Below are positions 45,873-53,825 of a stretch of 64,000 bases of DNA, one piece after another. The notes under the pieces are model-generated. The model did no database searches, was not told the origin of the DNA, and worked only from the letters and a program-made list of their open reading frames with translations. The position numbers and the translations under genes were made by a program. Positions within the stretch are counted from its first letter, which is position 1; each line of letters starts with the position of its first letter. The DNA is from Burkholderiales bacterium. GTDB taxonomy: Bacteria; Pseudomonadota; Gammaproteobacteria; Burkholderiales; Burkholderiaceae_D. The stretch lies in assembly GCA_947451925.1 (NCBI GenBank), contig CANGAW010000003.1:34205-98204 (forward strand), read 5' to 3'.

Positions 45873-48125
45873 TTACTGCCGCACACAATCGACAAAATAT
45901 CCCTTAGTCCCATCTTTACCCGACGTCACCAAGCCATGCACATCGGTCTCGAAGCCCGGAAACTTCTCATTGAAGTCGCGTGCAAATTTCAGATAATCGA
46001 CAATGGTTTTATTGAAAATTTCGCCGGGAATCAACAGCGGAATACCGGGTGGGTATGGAGTCAATAAAATCGCAGTAATGCGGCCTTCCAGTTCTTCGAT
46101 AGGCACGCGATCAATATCGCGGTGGGCCATTTTGGCAAAGGCATCCGAAGGTTTCATCGCCGGCTGCATGTCGGACAGATACATCTCCGTAGTCAGTCGC
46201 GCCACATCATAGGATTTGTACATGCTGTGAATCTGCTGGCACAAATCGCGCAATCCGATGCGGTCGTAGGCCGGATTGGCGGCCGCAAATTCCGGCAGGA
46301 TGCGCCACACCGGCTGGTTTTTGTCATAGTCATCCTTGAACTGCTGCAGCGCAGTTAACAAGGTATTCCAGCGGCCTTTGGTAATGCCGATGGTGAACAT
46401 GATGAAGAAAGAATACAGACCGGCTTTCTCAACGATGACGCCGTGCTCAGCCAGATATTTGGTGACGATGGAAGCCGGTATGCCGGTCTCGCTGAAGTGT
46501 CCTTGTATCGACAAGCCGGGCGTGACAATGGTGGCCTTGATCGGGTCGAGCATATTGAAGCCTGGTGCCAGATTGCCAAAGCCGTGCCAGTCGTCTTCGG
46601 CGCGGATCATCCAGTCTTCGCGCGAGCCTATGCCATCTTCGGCGAATTCGTCCGGGCCCCACACCTGGAACCACCAGTCCTTGCCCCATTCCTGATCGAT
46701 CTTTTTCATTGCGCGGCGGAAGTCCAGCGCTTCGAGAATGCTTTCTTCCACCAGCGCTGTGCCGCCTGGCGGCTCCATCATCGCTGCGGCAACGTCGCAG
46801 GAGGCAATGATGGAATATTGCGGCGAGGTGGAGGTGTGCATCAGATAGGCTTCGTTGAAGGTGTCGCGGTCCAGCTTCACCGTCTCGGATTCACGCACCA
46901 GAATTTGCGAAGCCTGCGACAAACCAGCCAGTAATTTATGCGTGGACTGGGTAGAAAAAATCATCGATTTTTTTGCACGCGGCCGGTCTTTGCCGATGGC
47001 ATGCATGTCTTTGTAAAAGTCATGGAAGGTCGCATGCGGCAGCCAGGCTTCATCAAAATGCAGGGTGTCGATTTCGCCATCCAGCATCTCTTTCAAGGTT
47101 TCGACGTTGTAGATCACGCCGTCATAGGTCGATTGCGTAATGGTCAGAATGCGCGGCTTTTTATTGACCGCTTCGCGGGCAAAGGGATTGGCCTCGATTT
47201 TTTTCATGATGTTTTCCATCCTGAATTCTTCGAGCGGAATCGGGCCGATGATGCCCAAGTGATTACGCGTTGGCATCAGGAACACCGGAATGGCGCCGCA
47301 CATAATGATCGAGTGCAGAATCGATTTGTGACAGTTGCGGTCTACCACCACAATGTCGCCCGGCGCGACCGTGGAGTGCCAGACCATTTTGTTCGAGGTT
47401 GACGTGCCGTTGGTGACAAAGTAGCAGTGGTCGGCGTTAAAGATGCGCGCCGCGTTGCGTTCGGAAGCCGCTACCGGGCCGGTATGGTCAAGCAGCTGGC
47501 CGAGTTCTTCGACGGCATTGCAGACGTCGGCGCGCAGCATGTTTTCACCAAAAAACTGATGGAACATCTGCCCGATCGGTGACTTCAGAAAGGCCACGCC
47601 ACCGGAGTGGCCCGGGCAGTGCCAGGAGTAAGAACCGTCTTGCGCATAATGCACCAGCGCGCGAAAGAAGGGCGGCGCCAGACCGTCGAGATAAGACTTG
47701 GCTTCACGGATGATGTGACGCGCAACGAATTCAGGCGTGTCTTCAAACATGTGAATGAAGCCGTGCAGCTCGCGCAGGATGTCGTTTGGAATATGGCGCG
47801 AGGTGCGGGTCTCGCCGTACAGGTAAATTGGAATATCGGCGTTCTTGTAGCGGATTTCTTCGACAAAGGCGCGCAGCGAAGTCAGCGCCAGATCGATTTC
47901 TTCAAATGAGCCGCCGCCGAATTCTTCATCGTCAATCGACAAAATAAAAGCCGAAGCGCGCGACTGTTGTTGCGCAAACTGCGACAGGTCGCCATAGCTG
48001 GTCACCCCCAGCACCTCCATGCCTTCTTTTTCCATCGCATCAGCCAATGCACGGATGCCCAGCCCCGAGGTGTTTTCAGAGCGGAAGTCTTCATCGATGA
48101 TGACGATGGGGAAGCGAAATTTCAT
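45873..48125 (-). CDS. Orn/Lys/Arg decarboxylase, large biodegradative type
   Basis: A PLP enzyme of 750 residues, in the length range of the inducible lysine, arginine and ornithine decarboxylases. An N-terminal wing (1-150) precedes the PLP core. The PLP lysine is K397 in S-T-Q-S-T-H-K-L-L-A-G-L-S-Q. Other sites are W-H-C-P-G-H-S-G-G and H-F-D-E-A-W-L-P-H. AGGAGAACCC precedes ATG 48125. It should make a polyamine precursor or resist acid; whether the substrate is arginine, lysine or ornithine cannot be decided here. Confidence 0.93.
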   Translation of the reverse strand: MKFRFPIVIIDEDFRSENTSGLGIRALADAMEKEGMEVLGVTSYGDLSQFAQQQSRASAFILSIDDEEFGGGSFEEIDLALTSLRAFVEEIRYKNADIPIYLYGETRTSRHIPNDILRELHGFIHMFEDTPEFVARHIIREAKSYLDGLAPPFFRALVHYAQDGSYSWHCPGHSGGVAFLKSPIGQMFHQFFGENMLRADVCNAVEELGQLLDHTGPVAASERNAARIFNADHCYFVTNGTSTSNKMVWHSTVAPGDIVVVDRNCHKSILHSIIMCGAIPVFLMPTRNHLGIIGPIPLEEFRMENIMKKIEANPFAREAVNKKPRILTITQSTYDGVIYNVETLKEMLDGEIDTLHFDEAWLPHATFHDFYKDMHAIGKDRPRAKKSMIFSTQSTHKLLAGLSQASQILVRESETVKLDRDTFNEAYLMHTSTSPQYSIIASCDVAAAMMEPPGGTALVEESILEALDFRRAMKKIDQEWGKDWWFQVWGPDEFAEDGIGSREDWMIRAEDDWHGFGNLAPGFNMLDPIKATIVTPGLSIQGHFSETGIPASIVTKYLAEHGVIVEKAGLYSFFIMFTIGITKGRWNTLLTALQQFKDDYDKNQPVWRILPEFAAANPAYDRIGLRDLCQQIHSMYKSYDVARLTTEMYLSDMQPAMKPSDAFAKMAHRDIDRVPIEELEGRITAILLTPYPPGIPLLIPGEIFNKTIVDYLKFARDFNEKFPGFETDVHGLVTSGKDGTKGYFVDCVRQ

Positions 48126-48219
48126 GGGTTCTCCTGGCGCGATGCGTCAAAAATGCGAAAGCGGAATTTTCTCAGATATGGTGGCGGCGTGGTGAGAAAT
48201 CCACGATTTTCCTCTGCGC

Positions 48220-48705
48220 TCAGCGACGCTCGTATGTCACAAAACTGTAATCAAAATGATTCTCTTCGCTGTGATGCGACTCGCGTGAGACTTCGTACCA
48301 GAGGCTTGTATCAATCGCAGGGAAAAAAGCGTCACAGGCAAAGTCGGCCGCAATCTCGGTGACGATCAGCCGGGTAGCCAGCGGCAGCGCTTCGACATAA
48401 ATTTGCGCGCCGCCAATCACAAAGGCTGCGTCTGGTCCTGTCAAGGCCACCGCAGCCTGCAAGGAATTGACGGCTTCTACCCCGGCATGCGACCAGTCGG
48501 GATTGCGAGTGACGACGATGTTGCGCCGGTTAGGCAGTGCGCGGCCTATCGAATCAAAGGTTTTGCGGCCCATGATGATGGGGTGGCCGGTGGTGGTGCG
48601 TTTGAAAAAAGCCAGATCGGCAGGCAAACGCCAGGGCAAAGTGTTGTTGATGCCGATACCGTTGGCGCGGTCGGTGGCGACGATCAGGGACAGCTTAGTG
48701 GTCAT
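48220..48705 (-). CDS. folA: Dihydrofolate reductase
   Basis: Reduces dihydrofolate to tetrahydrofolate, regenerating the folate used by thyA and glyA. The protein has 161 residues from ATG 48705. Motifs: V-A-T-D-R-A-N-G-I-G, L-P-W-R-L-P-A-D-L-A-F-F-K, M-G-R-K-T-F-D-S-I-G-R-A-L-P-N-R and F-V-I-G-G-A-Q-I-Y. It follows thyA by 42 bp on the same strand, the common thyA-folA pair. Confidence 0.97.
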   Translation of the reverse strand: MTTKLSLIVATDRANGIGINNTLPWRLPADLAFFKRTTTGHPIIMGRKTFDSIGRALPNRRNIVVTRNPDWSHAGVEAVNSLQAAVALTGPDAAFVIGGAQIYVEALPLATRLIVTEIAADFACDAFFPAIDTSLWYEVSRESHHSEENHFDYSFVTYERR

Positions 48706-48747
48706 GGAATAAATTGAGTTGAACCGCAGTCTGTATTCACACTGCAA

Positions 48748-49542
48748 TCAGATGGCAACGGGTGCCTTGATTGCTGCATGCGAGGTATAGCCGACGACTT
48801 CAATATCGTCAAAACGATAATCAAAAATCGACTCCGGCTTGCGCTTTAACACCAGCTTGGGCAAGGGCAGTGGCTCGCGCGACAATTGCTCGCGTACCTG
48901 ATCCATATGATTCGCATACAGGTGGCAATCGCCACCGGTCCAGACAAAATCGCCGACTTCCAAACCGGTTTGCTCGGCCACCATGTGGGTCAGCAACGCA
49001 TAAGACGCAATATTGAAAGGCACGCCAAGAAATATATCGGCGCTGCGCTGATACAGCTGGCAAGACAATTTGCCATCGGCCACATAAAACTGAAAAAACG
49101 CATGGCAGGGTGGCAGCTTCATTTGCGGAATGTCGCCAACGTTCCAGGCCGAGACGATGAGTCGGCGCGAATCCGGATTGCTTTTGATTTGCGCAATTAG
49201 TTGCGCAATCTGGTCCACATGGCCGCCGTCCGGTGTCGGCCATGAGCGCCATTGATAGCCATAGATCGGGCCCAGATTGCCGTTAGTGTCGGCCCATTCG
49301 TCCCAGATCGATACGCCGTTTTCTTTCAAATACTGGGTATTGGTCGAGCCGGCCAGAAACCAGATCAGCTCATGCACAATCGATTTCAAATGCAGCTTCT
49401 TGCTCGTCACCATGGGGAAACCTTGCTGCAAATCGAAGCGCATCTGGTAGCCAAATACCGAGCGGGTGCCGGTGCCGGTGCGGTCGGTCTTGGTGGTGCC
49501 ATGTTCATAGACATGGCGCATGAAGTCGAGGTAGGGGCGCAT
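48748..49542 (-). CDS. thyA: Thymidylate synthase
   Basis: Methylates dUMP to dTMP with 5,10-methylene-THF. It has 264 residues, the same length as E. coli ThyA, and the nucleophile is C146 in [18 protein letters not shown] and [17 protein letters not shown] are intact. It is first of the thyA-folA pair. Confidence 0.98.
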   Translation of the reverse strand: MRPYLDFMRHVYEHGTTKTDRTGTGTRSVFGYQMRFDLQQGFPMVTSKKLHLKSIVHELIWFLAGSTNTQYLKENGVSIWDEWADTNGNLGPIYGYQWRSWPTPDGGHVDQIAQLIAQIKSNPDSRRLIVSAWNVGDIPQMKLPPCHAFFQFYVADGKLSCQLYQRSADIFLGVPFNIASYALLTHMVAEQTGLEVGDFVWTGGDCHLYANHMDQVREQLSREPLPLPKLVLKRKPESIFDYRFDDIEVVGYTSHAAIKAPVAI

Positions 49543-49689
49543 GGTCGATTAGTCTCTGTGAATGCCGTATTTTACGCTGCCTTTATTGCGGGAACCCCCT
49601 GCAGGGGCTGGTTCCCTAGTCATGAGCCGACTTTCTTTGCTAAATCCTTCCCCCCTTTAACGCATTGATTTTTCTTCCAGGAGACCCTC

Positions 49690-50496
49690 ATGGACCCCAT
49701 TAACCCTGCGTACCGGCCCGTAAACCCCAGCACTTTGGCTTCATCAACACGCAATAAGCAAAACGGGTTTGCGTCGCCATCTGTGACGCCTCTACCAGTA
49801 CCGGCATATGAGCCTGCTGTTTATAGTCAAATGGAATGGCCTAACCCGTTTGACAATGACGCGGACAACGTGCCTGGCGACGCGCTGAAAAGACTGGAAC
49901 AGCAAGGCGTGCAGATCGATGAGAACAACAAGAAAAACAATGTCAAAGACGATGTGAAAGCGGCCTTTAAAAAGCTGGCCAAGCGATTGCATCCAGAGGC
50001 TAGTCGCATCGAAGAAAACCTATCCGGGTCGCGGCTGAGCATGCAGTCCGAAGAGGGCATTGAAAAAATCAGTCGAACACAGCAGCTTAAAAATAGTGCA
50101 AGGGCCGCGTTCCAGGGCCTGGCGCAAAAAATCTGCGCTGCTGCCAATGCGATGAAAGAAAGGATGAAGGCCAGTTCACCAGCTTTGCGCGAACTTGATG
50201 AACATGTTGAACATGTTGAACATGCTGCGCCTGTTGCGGCTGAACAGAGCGAAAGTCTGCTGTGGGATCCGCTAGGCTATGTGAAAGAAGATATTGAGCG
50301 CACCAATCAGCAATTCAGTGCAGTGATCTTGCTGGTTTGTTTTGAAAACGAACAAATCCTGATGTCTGATTTTCAGTATCAGGATTACTGCAGGTCGACT
50401 GCCCAGTTAAACATCGCCATCTTTGCGGTCGTCAATTACTTGGGATCGCAAGCCTTCGTCGCCTCCCAGCAAAACAGTCAGGCTTACCATGACTAA
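49690..50496 (+). CDS. Hypothetical protein, candidate secretion substrate of the overlapping chaperone-like gene
   Basis: The product is 268 residues, with CCAGGAG before ATG 49690. The N-terminal 60 residues are Pro/Asn/Ser-rich and probably unfolded. A helical middle has two similar segments (K-A-A-F-K-K-L-A-K-R-L and R-A-A-F-Q-G-L-A-Q-K-I). A nine-base DNA repeat (50200-50226) encodes E-H-V-E-H-V-E-H. The last 80 residues are helical and apolar (S-A-V-I-L-L-V-C-F, I-A-I-F-A-V-V-N-Y). It lacks a Sec signal. The overlap with a SycD-like gene suggests a type III-type substrate; this is inference and no homology is recognised. Confidence 0.65.
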   Translation: MDPINPAYRPVNPSTLASSTRNKQNGFASPSVTPLPVPAYEPAVYSQMEWPNPFDNDADNVPGDALKRLEQQGVQIDENNKKNNVKDDVKAAFKKLAKRLHPEASRIEENLSGSRLSMQSEEGIEKISRTQQLKNSARAAFQGLAQKICAAANAMKERMKASSPALRELDEHVEHVEHAAPVAAEQSESLLWDPLGYVKEDIERTNQQFSAVILLVCFENEQILMSDFQYQDYCRSTAQLNIAIFAVVNYLGSQAFVASQQNSQAYHD

Positions 50497-50884
50497 GATT
50501 GCTACCCTGACTGAAGCCGAAACCATGGCGCTGTACCAGACGGCTTTCGATCTGTTTCAACAGCAGCGTTATCAGCAGGCCTTGCCTTTGGCCCTGCAGT
50601 TGTCAGCGGCCCGACCGGACGACTGGCGATTTCATTTCTTAAGTGCGATGACGCTGCAATTTCTCGGGGATATCGAGGCGGCGATTCCCTTTTATGGCTA
50701 TACCCTGATCCTGGACCCGGCTTGCACGCCCGCCGTATTCAGGCTGGCCGAGTGTCTGGAGAAAAATGCACAACGCCAGCAAGCCCGGCAAATGTATGAA
50801 TCTGTCATTGAGCAGGGCCGCAATGAGCCGCAACACCATGCCTTGCAAGGTCTGGCTCAGGCACGATTGCGTGCCCTGCATTAA
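50489..50884 (+). CDS. TPR protein resembling class II type III secretion chaperones (SycD/LcrH/IpgC)
   Basis: The product is 131 residues from ATG 50489, overlapping the previous gene by eight bases. Three TPR units lie near 13-46, 47-80 and 81-114. The second and third read L-G-D-I-E-A-A-I-P-F-Y-G-Y-T-L-I-L-D-P and A-V-F-R-L-A-E-C-L-E-K. That resembles the LcrH/SycD core, in which D-P, F and A-E-C-L are conserved. Such chaperones hold translocators or effectors before export. No secretion apparatus is in this window, so the pair is an orphan here, and a general TPR protein is the alternative. Confidence 0.7.
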   Translation: MTKIATLTEAETMALYQTAFDLFQQQRYQQALPLALQLSAARPDDWRFHFLSAMTLQFLGDIEAAIPFYGYTLILDPACTPAVFRLAECLEKNAQRQQARQMYESVIEQGRNEPQHHALQGLAQARLRALH

Positions 50885-50910
50885 GTCAGGGTCTTGTTAT
50901 CAGCGAAGTC

Positions 50911-52695
50911 TTACTGGGTAAACTGCAAGGCGGCCAGGCTCGCATACAAGCCGCCCTGCGCAACCAGTGCGGCATGGGTGCCGGATTCAACAATCTTCCC
51001 ATGCTCGATAACAATAATCCGGTTGGCTTTTTGCACCGTAGCCAGCCGGTGCGCAATCACCAGGGTTGTTCTGCCCTGCATCGCCACTTCCAATGCACCT
51101 TGTACCAGCCGCTCGGATTCTGCGTCGAGCGCGCTGGTGGCTTCGTCTAACAATAACAAGGGCGGGTTTTTCAGCAAGGCGCGGGCAATCGCAATCCGCT
51201 GACGCTGACCACCCGAGAGTCGCACACCGCGCTCACCTAAAAACGACTGATAGCCTTCTGGCAGCCGCTCGATAAATTCATGGGCAGCAGCCATGGTGGC
51301 GGCTGCAATCACTTCTTCATCACTGGCGTCGGGCCGGCCGTAGCGAATGTTTTCCATCGCGTTGGCTGAAAAGACGATGGTGTCTTGCGGCACGATGCCA
51401 ATGGCATTGCGCAAGGTGTGCAAATCAAGCTGGCGAATGTCGACCCCATCGAGCGTAATCGAACCCTGCTGCGGATCGTAAAAGCGCAGCAGCAGTTGAA
51501 ACAGCGTGGTCTTGCCTGCACCGGAAGGCCCGACAATGGCGACTGTTTCGCCGGCAGTCACAGCCAGTGAGAGCTGCGACAAGGAAGGACTGTCAGGCCG
51601 CGAAGGATAATGAAAACTGACATTTTCGATATGCACCGCTGCACCATTGGCGGTGCGCGCAGGCAGGCTCAGCGGCTGTGCCGGTTGCGTAATCGGCGAG
51701 CGTTCAGCCAGCAGTTCGAGCAGTCGTTCGCTGGCACCGGCTGCGCGCTGGGCTTCGCCCATGACTTCAGCTAGGGCGCCGACCGCACCGGCCAGAATGG
51801 CGGTGTAGAGCACAAATTGTCCGAGTTCGCCGGCGCTCATCCGGCCTTCAAGCACGGCATGCGCACCCAGCCACAACACAAACACAATCGCGCCAAAGAT
51901 CAGCGAGATCGCCATCACGGTTAATACAGAGCGCGCCCGGATGCGCTCAATCGCGGTTTGAAATGCCTGCTGTACCGAGACGCTGAAGCGGTCGGCTTCA
52001 ATTTTTTCGTGGGTGAAGGCCTGCACGGTTGGCATCGCATTCAAAATTTCACCGGCCATGCCCGAGGCGTCGGCAATCCGGTCTTGTGAATCACGCGAGA
52101 GCTTGCGCACGCGGCGGCCAAAAAACACAATGGGCAACACCACAGCCAGTAGCATCACCAGAATGATGGCAGAGAGCTTGGCACTGGTGACGAACATCAT
52201 CGCCAGACCGCCAATAAACAGCAGCAGATTACGCAAGGCCATGGAAATGCTGGTGCCGACCACGGCTTGAATCAGGGTGGTGTCGGTGGTTAAACGTGAC
52301 AGCACTTCGCCGGTTTGCGTGGTCTCGAAAAACTGCGGGCTTTGCTGCACCACATGCGCATAGACGGTGCTGCGAATGTCCGCTGTGACCCGCTCGCCCA
52401 GCCACGAGACCATGTAAAAACGCGCTGCAACAGACACCGCCAGTACCAGCGCTACGCCAAACAAGGCCAGAAAATACTGGTTGATGTTGGCGGCGTTGCC
52501 ACTGCCGTTTGAGACAAAGCCCAGATCAATCATTTGTCTGAATGCATAAGGCACGGCCAGCGTGGCGCCGGCGGCCACAATCAAGGCGATGCCGGCCAGT
52601 ACAAATTGCCGTTTGTAAGGGGCCAGAAAAGGCAGCAGGCCGGCCAGGGTTTTCAGGCCACTCTTGGCGGCGGGTCGGTCAGTTTTTGTTTTCAT
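50911..52695 (-). CDS. ABC exporter with fused membrane and ATPase domains (MsbA-like)
   Basis: The product is 594 residues. Six membrane segments span about 20-310. The ATPase domain has Walker A G-P-S-G-A-G-K-T-T, signature L-S-G-G-Q-R-Q-R and Walker B L-L-L-L-D-E-A-T-S-A-L-D. The gene overlaps the AttH-like gene by four bases (ATGA) and is last of a four-gene operon. It is a half-transporter that should act as a dimer. The substrate could be a lipid, peptide or drug and is not determined. Confidence 0.9.
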   Translation of the reverse strand: MKTKTDRPAAKSGLKTLAGLLPFLAPYKRQFVLAGIALIVAAGATLAVPYAFRQMIDLGFVSNGSGNAANINQYFLALFGVALVLAVSVAARFYMVSWLGERVTADIRSTVYAHVVQQSPQFFETTQTGEVLSRLTTDTTLIQAVVGTSISMALRNLLLFIGGLAMMFVTSAKLSAIILVMLLAVVLPIVFFGRRVRKLSRDSQDRIADASGMAGEILNAMPTVQAFTHEKIEADRFSVSVQQAFQTAIERIRARSVLTVMAISLIFGAIVFVLWLGAHAVLEGRMSAGELGQFVLYTAILAGAVGALAEVMGEAQRAAGASERLLELLAERSPITQPAQPLSLPARTANGAAVHIENVSFHYPSRPDSPSLSQLSLAVTAGETVAIVGPSGAGKTTLFQLLLRFYDPQQGSITLDGVDIRQLDLHTLRNAIGIVPQDTIVFSANAMENIRYGRPDASDEEVIAAATMAAAHEFIERLPEGYQSFLGERGVRLSGGQRQRIAIARALLKNPPLLLLDEATSALDAESERLVQGALEVAMQGRTTLVIAHRLATVQKANRIIVIEHGKIVESGTHAALVAQGGLYASLAALQFTQ

Positions 52696-53825
52696 AGCTT
52701 CAGGGGTTTTAAATAACCGGTCATTTCAAAATAAGCCCGTCCGGCCGGTTTGCCGTCACGTGCCACAGTTGTTGCGCCTTCCCAGTACACGGCGCCGGTT
52801 GACTGGCGAGAATCGAGTTCCTGATCATCTTGCAGCGGGGTTAACAGCCAGCGGGTGCTGCCGGTATCAATAGCCATCGCAACCGGATAACTGGCGCCGG
52901 TGCGGGGAGAGCGCCATTGACGTTGCGGTGTAAAGCGCACATCGTCTGCGGCGAATTGGGTCACTTGCCCGTTGGCCAGCCGCAGTGTCGCATGCCGCCA
53001 CAAACTGCTGCCATCTTTTGCGCGAATCTGAAAGGCCATCAGGGCTGAGCCATCGTCCAGATTGGCGCCCACCCAGTCCCAGCCACTGGCGCTGGCGTCA
53101 AGCACTGACGTTGACCATTCATGATCGAGCCAGGCCGTGCCCTTGACCGTGCTGGGTTTTCCGGCGCGTTCAATTTGCCCGCTGACCTGTAATTGCGGCT
53201 CGCTGTAGTAGTAGCTGGCTTGCCCGGGTCTGGGCCCTTTGCGTGAAAATCCGTTTTCGCCTTGCAGCATTAAAGGCTGGGTTGGTGTCAGCGTCAGGCT
53301 TAACTTGAACTCGCGTGCCGGCAGCTCGACCTTGTATTGACCATTGGCTTGCGCTTGTAGCCGCCAGTTTTTCAAGCGAACATCGGTTTGCCCTTCGGCG
53401 GCATAGGCCAGTCCCATGCCGGCGCGGGCAATGCGCTGATCATGCTGCAAGTGGCCGACGGCAGGGTCAGACAGGGCGGCGTGCGCAATCAGTAACTGGG
53501 TCGGTGCAAATTTGCTGGGGTTGGCGCGGTCATGCTCCGTTGCCGAGCGAAAGAAAGTGACTTGGAATCCCAGCGGCTTGCCTTCGGGTGTTTGCAGCCA
53601 GCCGGTGACATACCACCATTCGGTGCGGAAGTCTGGGTGGGCACCGAAATCGCAAGGGAAGCTGAGCTTTTTGCCGGGGATAACGGTTGAAAAATGGGGC
53701 GGGGCGCTGTGGGCCAGCGGTGCGAATGCGATGCAGAGTAAAACGCACAACAAATAACCAAGACGCTGTATCCCAGCCTTCGCTGGGATGACCTTTGTTT
53801 TCCTTAGCCAGATAAAAATTTTCAC
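52692..53825 (-). CDS. AttH-like lipocalin-type exported protein with a REP-encoded N-terminus
   Basis: The product is 377 residues from GTG 53825, right after GGGAGG. Family motifs: E-W-W-Y-V-T-G-W, F-Q-V-T-F-F-R-S, A-W-L-D-H-E-W-S and W-D-W-V-G-A-N-L-D-D-G-S. These belong to the AttH/carotenoid 1,2-hydratase-like two-lipocalin fold. Residues 12-20 read V-I-P-A-K-A-G-I-Q, the translation of a REP unit. They lie in the n-region of a signal peptide whose core is L-L-C-V-L-L-C-I-A-F-A, cut near H-S-A-P. The gene sits between an FtsX-like permease and an ABC exporter. Confidence 0.88.
   Translation of the reverse strand: MKIFIWLRKTKVIPAKAGIQRLGYLLCVLLCIAFAPLAHSAPPHFSTVIPGKKLSFPCDFGAHPDFRTEWWYVTGWLQTPEGKPLGFQVTFFRSATEHDRANPSKFAPTQLLIAHAALSDPAVGHLQHDQRIARAGMGLAYAAEGQTDVRLKNWRLQAQANGQYKVELPAREFKLSLTLTPTQPLMLQGENGFSRKGPRPGQASYYYSEPQLQVSGQIERAGKPSTVKGTAWLDHEWSTSVLDASASGWDWVGANLDDGSALMAFQIRAKDGSSLWRHATLRLANGQVTQFAADDVRFTPQRQWRSPRTGASYPVAMAIDTGSTRWLLTPLQDDQELDSRQSTGAVYWEGATTVARDGKPAGRAYFEMTGYLKPLKL
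53769..53792. repeat. REP half-unit inside the AttH-like coding sequence
   Basis: tatcccagccttcgctgggatgac is a single hairpin unit of the family seen at 476-553 and 44891-44973. It lies between the ribosome site and the signal peptide core of the AttH-like gene, in frame. Confidence 0.75.
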
